Shown one piece after another: positions 33,370-41,042 of a DNA stretch of 50,348 nt (position 1 is the first letter of the stretch; each line of letters starts with the position of its first letter). A program made the translations under genes and the position numbers. The DNA is from a virus: IMG/VR virus record IMGVR_UViG_3300009537_000020, positions 1 to 50,348 of that record. One strand, 5' to 3'. Under the pieces are notes generated by a model. It did no database searches. It had not been told where the DNA came from and saw nothing but the letters and a program-made list of their open reading frames with translations.

Positions 33370-33666
33370 TTATGTTTTAGGAAAAACAATTCTATTCAGC
33401 GGTACATCCCCTTTTTGTTTCTCATCATATTTTACAATCTCCAGGACAATACCTTTCGGTAGCTTATATTCACTGACCTTATCCATGGTTTCCTTATCTT
33501 TGAACACATGGATCCAGACCCTGTGATGATGCGTATCAAACCCAAAAAAATCAAATAACGGTTTCGGGCTTGGGAATATCGAATACCCCCTGCTGGAATA
33601 ATAAGAACGGACCTTATTGTCTATCTTCCGGCTTTTTGTAATCGTTGAACTGGCTTTTGTTTTCAT
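33370..33666 (-). CDS. possible nuclease-like early protein
   Basis: 98 residues from the ATG at 33666 (GGGAGAAAATAA upstream). A YYSSRGYSIFP start and a FDFFGFD...WIHVFK middle resemble a degenerate PD-(D/E)xK core, but key residues are not all visible. It overlaps the upstream gene by 53 nt. Tentative. Confidence 0.5.
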   Translation of the reverse strand: MKTKASSTITKSRKIDNKVRSYYSSRGYSIFPSPKPLFDFFGFDTHHHRVWIHVFKDKETMDKVSEYKLPKGIVLEIVKYDEKQKGDVPLNRIVFPKT

Positions 33667-33964
33667 ATTTATTTTCTCCCTGGGTATGAACATCAGGTTG
33701 AGGCGCGACGCCTTCCGGGATATAAGTGACCGTCCTCTTTTCCAATTCTCCGAGGTATTCAACGATGTCCCGCTGGTACCGGTCAACCTTCTTTGCGTTA
33801 TCAATAACCAGGTCGATACGTTTTGTTATCTCAGACAACAAGCTCTGTGCCGTCTGTACGTCATTCTCGATATATTTCCCGTCGGGAGTCTTACGAACGA
33901 GTGTTTTTAGTATTTCCCTGTCGTTTATCCTCAAGGCCCACGCGTTTAAATGTTCTAAATTCAT
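33614..33964 (-). CDS. unknown helical protein
   Basis: 116 residues, largely helical and charged; disordered Gln/Asn/Lys C-terminus overlapping the next gene in another frame. AAAGGAGAAATGG precedes the ATG. No motif recognised. Confidence 0.6.
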   Translation of the reverse strand: MNLEHLNAWALRINDREILKTLVRKTPDGKYIENDVQTAQSLLSEITKRIDLVIDNAKKVDRYQRDIVEYLGELEKRTVTYIPEGVAPQPDVHTQGENKYENKSQFNDYKKPEDRQ

Positions 33965-34292
33965 AATCCATTTCTCCTTTTTTTATTAACTCATATATAA
34001 GCCGATGCACTTCATCGGGGTTTATGTTTAAGACGCTGCTATTTTTTAAATAATTTAAGAATCCGTTCTTTTCCCAGCTGCTCTTAAAAAAGCCATGCTG
34101 GAATTCGGATTCGCATTTTATCAAATACCCGGCAAGATCAGTTACAAGCTCATCCGTATTAAGCCCGGCAAAATACGGCGTATCTGTACCGCCGGTTTCA
34201 ATGATCGCCAACAGTTGGTACGTTTGATATACAGAAAACTTATACTTATGTGCAATCTGTATTGTCCTTTTGAGGTCGAGTAATTCTTGCAA
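33891..34292 (-). CDS. unknown protein near chaperonin genes
   Basis: 133 residues, helical. TYQLLAIIETGGTDTPYFAGLN suggests a compact domain, the rest is charged. Start overlaps the GroES-like gene by 47 nt and its end overlaps the next by 74 nt. No family recognised. Confidence 0.55.
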   Translation of the reverse strand: MQELLDLKRTIQIAHKYKFSVYQTYQLLAIIETGGTDTPYFAGLNTDELVTDLAGYLIKCESEFQHGFFKSSWEKNGFLNYLKNSSVLNINPDEVHRLIYELIKKGEMDYEFRTFKRVGLEDKRQGNTKNTRS

Positions 34293-34524
34293 TGACCAGC
34301 TCCTCCTTTATAAACATTTTTTCTTCTCCGTTAACATTCGCTTTAACGATCATGTCCGGCTCGGCGATAACAATATCTCCAACCATTATCCCGACGGAGG
34401 CCATTGAGCTAATTAACTCTTGATCTTTATAAGTCTTAACAACCTCATACTCATTACAATCATCCCACGCGATATCGCTGCGCTGGACCTGCTTAACCTG
34501 AATGTACCCGTTAACTGGATCCAT
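34246..34524 (-). CDS. divergent GroES-like co-chaperonin candidate
   Basis: 92 residues with AAAGGAGAAAATT upstream. VGDIVIAEPDMIVKANVNG followed by EKMFIKEELVIARI parallels the GroES core (kvGDIVif...G.k.ei.geeyli..esDILaiv), and a strand at GYIQVKQV fits the first strand. The usual mobile-loop IVL motif is absent; a short loop around residues 15-35 would take its place. Two genes after groEL, size typical. Fold assignment is inference. Confidence 0.5.
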   Translation of the reverse strand: MDPVNGYIQVKQVQRSDIAWDDCNEYEVVKTYKDQELISSMASVGIMVGDIVIAEPDMIVKANVNGEEKMFIKEELVIARITRPQKDNTDCT

Positions 34525-34729
34525 AATTTTCTCCTTTGTCTTTAAGATTTATCTTTTCTGTTATTTTTTGGAACATAAGCTTCCAATCATTTCTTGTCCC
34601 ATTGAATTGATGAAAATATAACAAGGCATAAATATTCATACGAAGAGAATAAGGATAATTTCTTTTATCAAACTCTTTATCAAGCTGGAACATAAAATCA
34701 ACAAGATCGTTTACAACTGCATGCTCCAT
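34511..34729 (-). CDS. small protein between groEL and the GroES-like gene
   Basis: 72 residues from the ATG at 34729 (AAGGAGAAAATT upstream). Helical (LVDFMFQLDKEFDKRN, YALLYFHQF), no domain recognised. Its position between the two chaperonin genes and a similar leader suggest a linked function. Confidence 0.6.
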   Translation of the reverse strand: MEHAVVNDLVDFMFQLDKEFDKRNYPYSLRMNIYALLYFHQFNGTRNDWKLMFQKITEKINLKDKGENYGSS

Positions 34730-34739
34730 AATTTTCTCC

Positions 34740-36356
34740 TTACATTGACTTTGGTTTTGGTGTCCTTGCCGGTTCAACCTCTTCATCCTCTGAACACAAA
34801 CATTCCGTGGTTAGAAGCATTCCGGCGACAGAAGCGGCATTGACCAAGGCGGTCTTAACAACCTTAGCGGGGTCAATAACACCCATTTCCATCAGGTCAC
34901 CGTATTTATTTGTTAGAAAATCGTACCCGTCATTAACGCCGAGCATCAATTTAATTTGGGCGATGATCTCAGACCCTTCAACCCCGGCGTTAAAAGCGAT
35001 CTGAATTAACGGAGCGCGCAATGCTTTTTTAACAATGCGTTGGCCAATCAACTCCTCTTCCGTTTCCTTTCCTGTTTCTTTGATGGAGTCGGTTGAATGA
35101 AGGTACGCCAAACCGCCGCCTGGAACGATGCCGTCCTCAAGAGCCGCCCTGGTAGCCAAAAGCGAGTCCTCGATCCTCATTTTCTTTTCCTTCTGTTCAA
35201 CCTCGGTCGGCGCGCCGACTTTGATAACGGCAACCCCGTTTGTTAGCTTTGATAATCGTTCCCGGAGCTTTTCCCGGTCATAATCGCTTTCTGATTTTTC
35301 GATCTGCTGTTTTATAGACGTTATTCGGCCTTCAATAACCGATTTGTCACCTTTGCCATCAACTATGGTTGTAAAATGGCGCGTGGCTTTGATCGTTTCA
35401 CATTCGCCTAAATGGCTAAGATCAGCGTCTTCAGGCCGAAGGCCGCTTACCGGCCCTATGATGCTGCCGCCGGTTAATGCCGCAATATCACTTAATTGTT
35501 CTGTTCTAAACTCACCAAAATACGGAGATTTTACAACAACAAGTGAAATATTATTCTTCATCCTTGTCTGGACAAGGTTTTGTAATACGGATGCGTGGAC
35601 CGAATTAGCCATCAAACAGACTGCCCGGCCGGTGTTGATCGCTTTCTCAATGATCCCCTTGATCTGATTAACATGAGAAATGTCGCCATCGATAATGATT
35701 ATGTACGGCTTTGACATATTAGCTTCCATCTTAACCGGGTCGGTAATGAAATACGGGCTCATTAACCCTTCCATGAGCTGCATCCCTTCCATGATCTCAA
35801 TAAAAGTATCGCTCCCCTGGTAATTATCCTCAATGGTAATAACGCCGTCTTCCCCGGCCGTCTTTACCGCTTCATTGATCAATTCGCCGATCCCGCGGTC
35901 ATTATTAGCTGATAACGAGGCAACTTTTATGATTGTTTCCTCTTCGATCAATTTTATCTTTGTGCTGTCAATGTATTTAATGACCTCTTCAACCGCTTTA
36001 TCGATGCCCCGTTTGATTAAGATCGGGTTTGCCCCTGATTTAAGGACTTTTAACCCTTCCGTAAAGATTTCCTGGGCAAGTAATGTGGCCGTTGTTGTCC
36101 CGTCGCCGGCGTCATCAGCCGTTTTCTGGGCCACTTGTCGTACCAATAAAAGGCCGAGTTGTTCGTCCGGATCCTTTGCTTCAACCTGTCGCGCTACAGT
36201 TACCCCGTCCTTTGTGCATACCGGATAACCATAATGGAACCCAAAAATCATATTCCGCCCGCGTGGCCCGAGTGTGACCTTTACCGAATTTGCAATAAGG
36301 TCAACGCCTCTTTTAAGTTTTTCCCTGGCTTCGTCCGAAAATGTTACTGACTTCAT
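34740..36356 (-). CDS. groEL: GroEL-type chaperonin
   Basis: 538 residues, near the normal 548. Group I chaperonin with apical, intermediate and equatorial domains in order: KDGVTV (Asp50, equivalent of E. coli Asp52), DAGDGTTTATLL (Asp85, equivalent of Asp87), IEDSLLATRAA (equivalent of Asp398) and PGGGLAYL. So the ATPase residues are kept. The tail lacks the GGM repeat and ends in an acidic and basic stretch (EDEEVEPARTPKPKSM). AAAGGAGGCA precedes the ATG. A phage GroEL is uncommon; folding of capsid or ejection proteins is the likely role. Host contamination is unlikely, as it lies inside an early operon. Confidence 0.95.
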   Translation of the reverse strand: MKSVTFSDEAREKLKRGVDLIANSVKVTLGPRGRNMIFGFHYGYPVCTKDGVTVARQVEAKDPDEQLGLLLVRQVAQKTADDAGDGTTTATLLAQEIFTEGLKVLKSGANPILIKRGIDKAVEEVIKYIDSTKIKLIEEETIIKVASLSANNDRGIGELINEAVKTAGEDGVITIEDNYQGSDTFIEIMEGMQLMEGLMSPYFITDPVKMEANMSKPYIIIIDGDISHVNQIKGIIEKAINTGRAVCLMANSVHASVLQNLVQTRMKNNISLVVVKSPYFGEFRTEQLSDIAALTGGSIIGPVSGLRPEDADLSHLGECETIKATRHFTTIVDGKGDKSVIEGRITSIKQQIEKSESDYDREKLRERLSKLTNGVAVIKVGAPTEVEQKEKKMRIEDSLLATRAALEDGIVPGGGLAYLHSTDSIKETGKETEEELIGQRIVKKALRAPLIQIAFNAGVEGSEIIAQIKLMLGVNDGYDFLTNKYGDLMEMGVIDPAKVVKTALVNAASVAGMLLTTECLCSEDEEVEPARTPKPKSM

Positions 36357-36673
36357 ACTGCCTCCTTTAAGTTGATCATTTCTTTCAGCGCTTTAGGCGC
36401 CTCGTTAATATTAAAAACGGTACATCTGTAAATCTTACCCTTTATTCTCCGACATGCCATTGGCTCCAGGAATCCCGGCGTTTTACTGATCAATTCTCTA
36501 ACGGCACCCCTTAAGATAAGCTTATCAGTTTTCTTATTGGCATACGCCCAATCGATCCAAAGTTCAATAAGCGCGGTCGTATGAATAAATAACAACGACC
36601 CGCGGATGACAAACGGAATATCTCCTTTCCAGGCGTTACTTTTAAAATCTTTTACATTTTCAAAAAATCCCAT
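36353..36673 (-). CDS. unknown protein before groEL
   Basis: 106 residues with AAAGGAAAATAATT. Middle contains LLFIHTTALIELWIDWAYANKK; end ALKEMINLKEAV. It overlaps the groEL start by 4 nt (ATGA-type). No domain recognised. Confidence 0.6.
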   Translation of the reverse strand: MGFFENVKDFKSNAWKGDIPFVIRGSLLFIHTTALIELWIDWAYANKKTDKLILRGAVRELISKTPGFLEPMACRRIKGKIYRCTVFNINEAPKALKEMINLKEAV

Positions 36674-36686
36674 AATTATTTTCCTT

Positions 36687-37040
36687 TCATATATCTTCTA
36701 TGGTTATCATACCTTTTACACTCCAATATTTAGACACCCGACTATCCCAGATGTGGGCATCACTATCATAAATCGAGTCTAAAAGCGCCTTTTCAAGATT
36801 ATCCTTGTCCGGCTTTATTTTATGCGGCTGGCCAAGCATTGCCTCACGTTTTTTCTTAGGCCAGGATACCGGCATTGGTAAATAAAATTTTATCCAGGAC
36901 CCGCTTTCCGGGACAATAATACCCAATTCTCTTACTTTATCCTTAAATTCCCAATACCGCATTACACAATCCCTCTTTTTCCAACGATCAGCGCGTGTCA
37001 TCCTCGGTTTACCCATGGCAGTTATTTCATATATTTTCAT
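36687..37040 (-). CDS. rusA: RusA-family Holliday junction resolvase
   Basis: 117 residues. MGKPRMTRADRWKKR at the start and KPDKDNLEKALLDSIYDSDA in the middle carry the family's Asp signature (kPDiDNL...D); VSKYW near the end fits too. RusA cleaves recombination junctions. Neighbours RecT and YqaJ support a recombination module. Weak Shine-Dalgarno. Confidence 0.85.
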   Translation of the reverse strand: MKIYEITAMGKPRMTRADRWKKRDCVMRYWEFKDKVRELGIIVPESGSWIKFYLPMPVSWPKKKREAMLGQPHKIKPDKDNLEKALLDSIYDSDAHIWDSRVSKYWSVKGMITIEDI

Positions 37041-37046
37041 ATATTT

Positions 37047-37487
37047 TTAACTATTATGTATCTTATAATCTAATTCATAAATAGCTGTCTTTAACTTTTC
37101 ATGACTAGGTATATCTGGCTCCGGAATATGGCCTTTAGCCCACCTCATCCAGTATAAATTTGATAAATTATGATTTTTTATATTCATTTTTTGTTCTAAA
37201 TAATCTGAAACGTCCTTCCTGAACCAAAATTCCTTATTGCTATTGACGCGACGCTTCTCAAGAACGCCAGATGCATAATATTCATTCATAACTAACGGGA
37301 CTGTTGGCAACATCTTATATTTCATATATTCAAGATTATTAATAATCCAATATGAAATCTCTTCATCAGCGGCTTTTAGATCAACTTTGCTTAAATTAAC
37401 AAGCTTTTTTAGTGTTTCCATCTCTGGTGACGAACTATTTAAGATAGTGCTGAAAATTTTTATGTTCTTTACTGGAGTTTGGTTCAT
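37047..37487 (-). CDS. unknown protein of the replication module
   Basis: 146 residues from the ATG at 37487 (GGTGGTATAAAA upstream). Lys/Asn-rich, helical; FRKDVSDYLEQKM and WMRWAKGHIP in the second half could be an excisionase-like or helix-turn-helix segment. Overlaps the initiator by 53 nt. Confidence 0.55.
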   Translation of the reverse strand: MNQTPVKNIKIFSTILNSSSPEMETLKKLVNLSKVDLKAADEEISYWIINNLEYMKYKMLPTVPLVMNEYYASGVLEKRRVNSNKEFWFRKDVSDYLEQKMNIKNHNLSNLYWMRWAKGHIPEPDIPSHEKLKTAIYELDYKIHNS

Positions 37488-38268
37488 TTTTATACCACCT
37501 ATCCCAGCCCTCAGCATTCCTGAAGGCCGCTTTCCAATCCTTCATTTTGTTTTTGCCAACCATCCAACCCTTTGATGCATAAAAATCTAAGAATATTTGA
37601 GGTATGACCACACTATTCCGTTCATTAGCATACGCTTTTACTTCTTCTAAAGTTGGTTCTTTGAACCCCCCATATACATTCTTCTTAATGTTTATTAATG
37701 CTTTATAATGTTTGTTTGTGTTCACTCGTTGTTCACTCGTTGTTCGCTGGTTGTTCACTGGTTGTTCATTTTGTTGTTCAGAAATATATAATTCCCCGAC
37801 GTCATTCGATTGTTCATCTTGTTGTTCGCTTTTTGGGTCTTTTTTGATTTTACCTGCCTTTTTCGTTGCACCGTCGAGGGATTCTTCTAAACCGTTGTCA
37901 TTCAAAGTATTATGAACCTTAATTCCGTTGTTCACCTGTTGTTCACTTTGCTGGTATTGAGCGTAATTAAATATTGATACCAAAGTAAATACGTTATTTT
38001 TTCGCTGTTCAATTAGGCGTTCTTTTTCAAATAAATTTAATAGCCTATAAATCTTATTTTCGTCTATTCCGGTCTTTTCGCTTAAAGCTTTTCGGCCAGA
38101 AACAAATTGACCGCACCGGCACAACATCTTTTTACCATTAAACATAAATACGCGATCTTTATGGTTTGCCATAAGAAGGATACAACACCATAGATGAAAT
38201 GTTTCAGAATCAAGAAATATGAAACTATCCTCAATTTTACGCCAGAGCTTTACGTATCCACGATGCAT
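37435..38268 (-). CDS. phage replication initiator (replisome organiser-like)
   Basis: 277 residues. The N-terminal winged helix (HRGYVKLWRKIEDSFIFLD... GRKALSEKTGIDENKIYRLL) is typical of phage replisome organisers. A Gln/Asn/Ser-rich linker (SEQQNEQPVNNQ) is followed by a DnaD-like C-terminus (DWKAAFRNAEGWDRWY). It binds the origin and loads the host helicase. The linker DNA carries iteron-like repeats. Confidence 0.75.
   Translation of the reverse strand: MHRGYVKLWRKIEDSFIFLDSETFHLWCCILLMANHKDRVFMFNGKKMLCRCGQFVSGRKALSEKTGIDENKIYRLLNLFEKERLIEQRKNNVFTLVSIFNYAQYQQSEQQVNNGIKVHNTLNDNGLEESLDGATKKAGKIKKDPKSEQQDEQSNDVGELYISEQQNEQPVNNQRTTSEQRVNTNKHYKALINIKKNVYGGFKEPTLEEVKAYANERNSVVIPQIFLDFYASKGWMVGKNKMKDWKAAFRNAEGWDRWYKNEPNSSKEHKNFQHYLK
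37720..37793. repeat. iteron-like tandem repeats with AT-rich flank (candidate origin)
   Basis: Four tandem 11-mers GTTCACTCGTT, GTTCACTCGTT, GTTCGCTGGTT, GTTCACTGGTT (37720-37763), then GTTCATTTTGTT and GTTCAG, followed by the AT-rich stretch AAATATATAATT. Copies of TTGTTC recur at 37812-37829 and 37926-37947. Placement inside the initiator gene mirrors lambda O, but the repeats also encode the low-complexity linker. Confidence 0.5.
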
Positions 38269-38335
38269 TAAATGTCTTTCATTAGGCTGTGGCTGGATGG
38301 TAAAGCAGAGACCAGAGCCAGCCGATCAGCCGTTA

Positions 38336-39271
38336 TTATTCTTTTATGCTTCCATCAGGGTATTCTTTGTATGCTGATGGCGGAATTTCTTGTGACGGAA
38401 TATTTTCCTGTTTTTCCTGTTCCTGACTTGGTACAGGGATGCCTCTAGGAACGTCAGAATTGCCACTAGAATCGATTTTTACGCCTTCATTGACCTCTAT
38501 AGTATCCCCATCCCAATCTGCTTCATTTACGGCTTGTGGGATATCGGCAGAAATTGTGTTTTTTATTGTTTCATCCGCGCTTATTTGTGTTTGGATTTCT
38601 GATGAAAGAGGAAGAAGCTTGCATAAACGCTTAACCGCTGTTTTTTTTGCCATTTCAGCCGGCCATGTAGTCCAAGGGCTATAATCTGAATTCTTTGATT
38701 TAGATGCGGCTTTTACATTATCTATTTCATCTTTTTGAAGATACACAAAAACCTTTTCGTTAGCATTCATATTCTTGGCAATAGCGTAAACTCCTATAAT
38801 ATCGCCACGATTACCAGGAGCCGGGATATGCTTTAATTTAGGGGTTAACCCTAACTCATAATCAAAAATGTCCTTTTCGTGGACAACTTCGGCTGTAAGG
38901 ACAACCGCGCGGCCTGAACGGTTAACAAGCTCACAAAGCCCTTTATATCCAACAATAAGCTGGACTTCATCTCTGTAACTTCCGTCTTTCTGCTTATTTT
39001 TGAACGGGACCAAATAGACGTGACCAAGATTGCCCGGCTGTAACCCAAGCTGAACCGTTTGAATGACGGCACTAATCAAGCTGGTTTGTGTGCATTTAGA
39101 CAATTGTGGTGAAGACTTTAGGATCATTGTAAAGACACCGATCAGCCGCTCTGTAGTTATTGTCCGTGGTAAAGCGGCTTCAATGAGATCCTTTTTCTGT
39201 GTCAGGAAATCATAAACAGTAAGTATCTTATTTTCAGAAACCTGATTTATTACATCTTTTGTCGTGCTCAT
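38336..39271 (-). CDS. recT: RecT-family single-strand annealing protein
   Basis: 311 residues after AAAGGAGAAAAGGA. Clear RecT pattern: LSKCTQTSLISAVIQTVQLGLQPG, GHVYLVPFKN, EVQLIVGYKGLCEL, SPWTTWPAEMAKKTAVKRLCK. The Pro/Gln/Glu-rich C-terminus (about 250-311) is disordered. It anneals strands made by the adjacent exonuclease. Overlaps that gene by 4 nt. Confidence 0.9.
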   Translation of the reverse strand: MSTTKDVINQVSENKILTVYDFLTQKKDLIEAALPRTITTERLIGVFTMILKSSPQLSKCTQTSLISAVIQTVQLGLQPGNLGHVYLVPFKNKQKDGSYRDEVQLIVGYKGLCELVNRSGRAVVLTAEVVHEKDIFDYELGLTPKLKHIPAPGNRGDIIGVYAIAKNMNANEKVFVYLQKDEIDNVKAASKSKNSDYSPWTTWPAEMAKKTAVKRLCKLLPLSSEIQTQISADETIKNTISADIPQAVNEADWDGDTIEVNEGVKIDSSGNSDVPRGIPVPSQEQEKQENIPSQEIPPSAYKEYPDGSIKE

Positions 39272-40179
39272 TCCTTTTCTCCTTTGTTTAACCTTATCCT
39301 TAAAACCCGCGAAGAGCTTTGGTAACTGTATTTATTAAAAACATCTGGTTGCTCAGATTTTAATGTTTTAGTATCAATTCTTGTGCTTGTCTGAGCCTTC
39401 CAGGTGACTAGATAGTTTGATGTTTTTATTCCCAAGTTATCCCCTACGACCATTTTCAATTTAGCTTCAATATCATCCTGCTGTTTTTTTAAATTACTTA
39501 GATCGTTTTTTGTTTGTTGTAATAAAGCAATGCTTGAGTTCATCTCCTCAATCGCCTGTATCTGATCATCGCTTTCAGGATAAAGCTCTGCAATGAAATC
39601 AGAATCCATCCCAAGGGCTATTGGCGGGGTATCATTCTTAACCATAGACCAAAAATCAAGAACGCCTTTCTCGATCTTGTCAGACAGCACAGCATCAAAA
39701 TCAATTTTCTTATAAACAAATTTTTGACCGCCGATAAGGCACGCGATCCAGCCAACCCTTCTGCCGGACACAAGAAGATTAAACATGACTTGACAAATAT
39801 ATTCCCCGGGGATTTCTTCGCCTTCCCACTCTTTAGCTTTCCAGGCTGAACATGTTTTTACTTCCAACAATTCATCTGTTCCTTCTATTAACCGGTCAAC
39901 CTGGCACTTCATAAAATTATATTTTGGATGCGTATATTGTTTTGGCGCGCGACGCACCTTCATGCCGGTTTTACGTGAAAATTTCTTTGCAACAAAATCC
40001 TCCAACTCTACCCCTAACTCAACAGCTTCAATATCACTTAAATCTTTCGCTCCAACGCGACCGGTCTTTTCAGACCATAATTGTAATGGCGAAACCCAAC
40101 GGCTTATGCCAATAGCCGCGGCGGCATCGCTGCCTCCAATAAAAGTCTTTCTGTCTTCCGTCGTTATAACTTTTTTCAT
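39268..40179 (-). CDS. YqaJ-type lambda-exonuclease-family nuclease
   Basis: 303 residues. GGSDAAAAIGISRWVSPLQLW, ELGVELEDFVAKKF, CQVDRLIEG and ELLEVKTC give the order and catalytic residues (Glu, Asp, Glu-x-Lys) of YqaJ viral recombinases. The C-terminal 80 residues are helical with a DNA-binding look. Works with RecT. The start follows GGAGGGAGATTA. Confidence 0.9.
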   Translation of the reverse strand: MKKVITTEDRKTFIGGSDAAAAIGISRWVSPLQLWSEKTGRVGAKDLSDIEAVELGVELEDFVAKKFSRKTGMKVRRAPKQYTHPKYNFMKCQVDRLIEGTDELLEVKTCSAWKAKEWEGEEIPGEYICQVMFNLLVSGRRVGWIACLIGGQKFVYKKIDFDAVLSDKIEKGVLDFWSMVKNDTPPIALGMDSDFIAELYPESDDQIQAIEEMNSSIALLQQTKNDLSNLKKQQDDIEAKLKMVVGDNLGIKTSNYLVTWKAQTSTRIDTKTLKSEQPDVFNKYSYQSSSRVLRIRLNKGEKE

Positions 40180-40322
40180 TAATCTCCCTCCAATAATAAT
40201 TCATCTATTCTATCATCCGTATCATCATACGGATCTTTGCAATCTTCATCTTCATACGGGCCGTCTTGATCCGTCCAGTCCGGTATATAATTTGGATTAA
40301 ATTCTTTATTAAAATCCCACAT
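40179..40322 (-). CDS. 47-residue acidic protein
   Basis: ATG at 40322; very Asp/Glu-rich (DQDGPYEDEDCKDPYDDTDD). TAA overlaps the ATG of the nuclease gene (TAATG) and it carries that gene's ribosome site. Possible DNA mimic, or a regulator of the nuclease; tentative. Confidence 0.55.
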   Translation of the reverse strand: MWDFNKEFNPNYIPDWTDQDGPYEDEDCKDPYDDTDDRIDELLLEGD

Positions 40323-40479
40323 CGTTACTTTTCTTTTTCAATAATTCCTTTAATTCACTTATCCTGTGGTCCAACCAATCCCAAACATATTTATCCCCAT
40401 GGTATTCCGCTAAACCTGCCTTGCCTTTGATTACTTCAAGTTCGTGGAGTAGCGCCTGATTATGTTCTTGCTCTGTCAT
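40309..40479 (-). CDS. 56-residue helical protein
   Basis: ATG at 40479 with AAGGAGAAAG upstream. Two helices (EQEHNQALLHELEVIKGKAG and DWLDHRISELKELLKKK) suggest a small coiled-coil protein. Overlaps the acidic gene by 14 nt. Confidence 0.6.
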   Translation of the reverse strand: MTEQEHNQALLHELEVIKGKAGLAEYHGDKYVWDWLDHRISELKELLKKKSNDVGF

Positions 40480-40497
40480 CTTTCTCCTTCTTAGTCC

Positions 40498-40692
40498 TTA
40501 AGTAATTGTATTTTTGTTACAGCGAAAACACTCTGACTGGTTTGGGGAATAAACACTCCCACAACTGGGGCAAACCCAACCAGAGCTTGTGCTTATACTA
40601 CAAACGCAAGTTTCAACTGGAACGGAATAACTTCCATAATCCCAATAAGACTTACCACACTTAGGACATTGCGTATTAGTATTTGTGTTCAT
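40498..40692 (-). CDS. double zinc-ribbon protein
   Basis: 64 residues from the ATG at 40692 (GAGGAGAGAT upstream). CPKCG near the N-terminus plus ETCVC, then CPSCG and CFRC: two zinc ribbons. Possible transcription-associated factor. Confidence 0.65.
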   Translation of the reverse strand: MNTNTNTQCPKCGKSYWDYGSYSVPVETCVCSISTSSGWVCPSCGSVYSPNQSECFRCNKNTIT

Positions 40693-40700
40693 ATCTCTCC

Positions 40701-40868
40701 TCATATTGTTTCTAAATATTCTTCAGCCAATCTATAAATATCTTTCCATTCAAGCTCACCGATAATTTCCTCTTTCGTATCATCTTTAAATATTAAAGAA
40801 TCTTTATAAACTTCAATACTTGCTCCATTGAGAAGAATACAATGTGGTGTATCTTTTGATAATGTCAT
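40701..40868 (-). CDS. 55-residue unknown protein
   Basis: ATG at 40868 after GGAGGGGAGAGAT. Acidic, compact; LLNGASIEVYKDSLIFKDD suggests beta strands, then a helix. TGA overlaps the start region of the zinc-ribbon gene. Function unknown. Confidence 0.6.
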   Translation of the reverse strand: MTLSKDTPHCILLNGASIEVYKDSLIFKDDTKEEIIGELEWKDIYRLAEEYLETI

Positions 40869-40932
40869 ATCTCTCCCCTCCTTAGTCCTGAACTAATATC
40901 CTATCCTTTCATAAGATTATATTGCGTGTTGG

Positions 40933-41031
40933 TTATACAATAGAAAAATATGCACAAAAATCATCACTATTATGTAAATTCCAAAAACTAATTATGTGTA
41001 CCCACACTGTACCTGAACATTCTGTTTCCAT
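40933..41031 (-). CDS. 32-residue peptide with repeated leader
   Basis: ATG at 41031 preceded by AAGGATAGGAT, the same leader as the Ala-rich gene (41897). The product METECSGTVWVHIISFWNLH... is short and unrecognised. The leader recurs once more at about 40910 without an ATG. Tentative. Confidence 0.4.
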   Translation of the reverse strand: METECSGTVWVHIISFWNLHNSDDFCAYFSIV

Positions 41032-41042
41032 ATCCTATCCTT

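Noticed and set aside
33350-33380. Bidirectional terminator between converging genes
   Set aside because: Only AT-rich sequence with 7 nt between stops; no hairpin seen.
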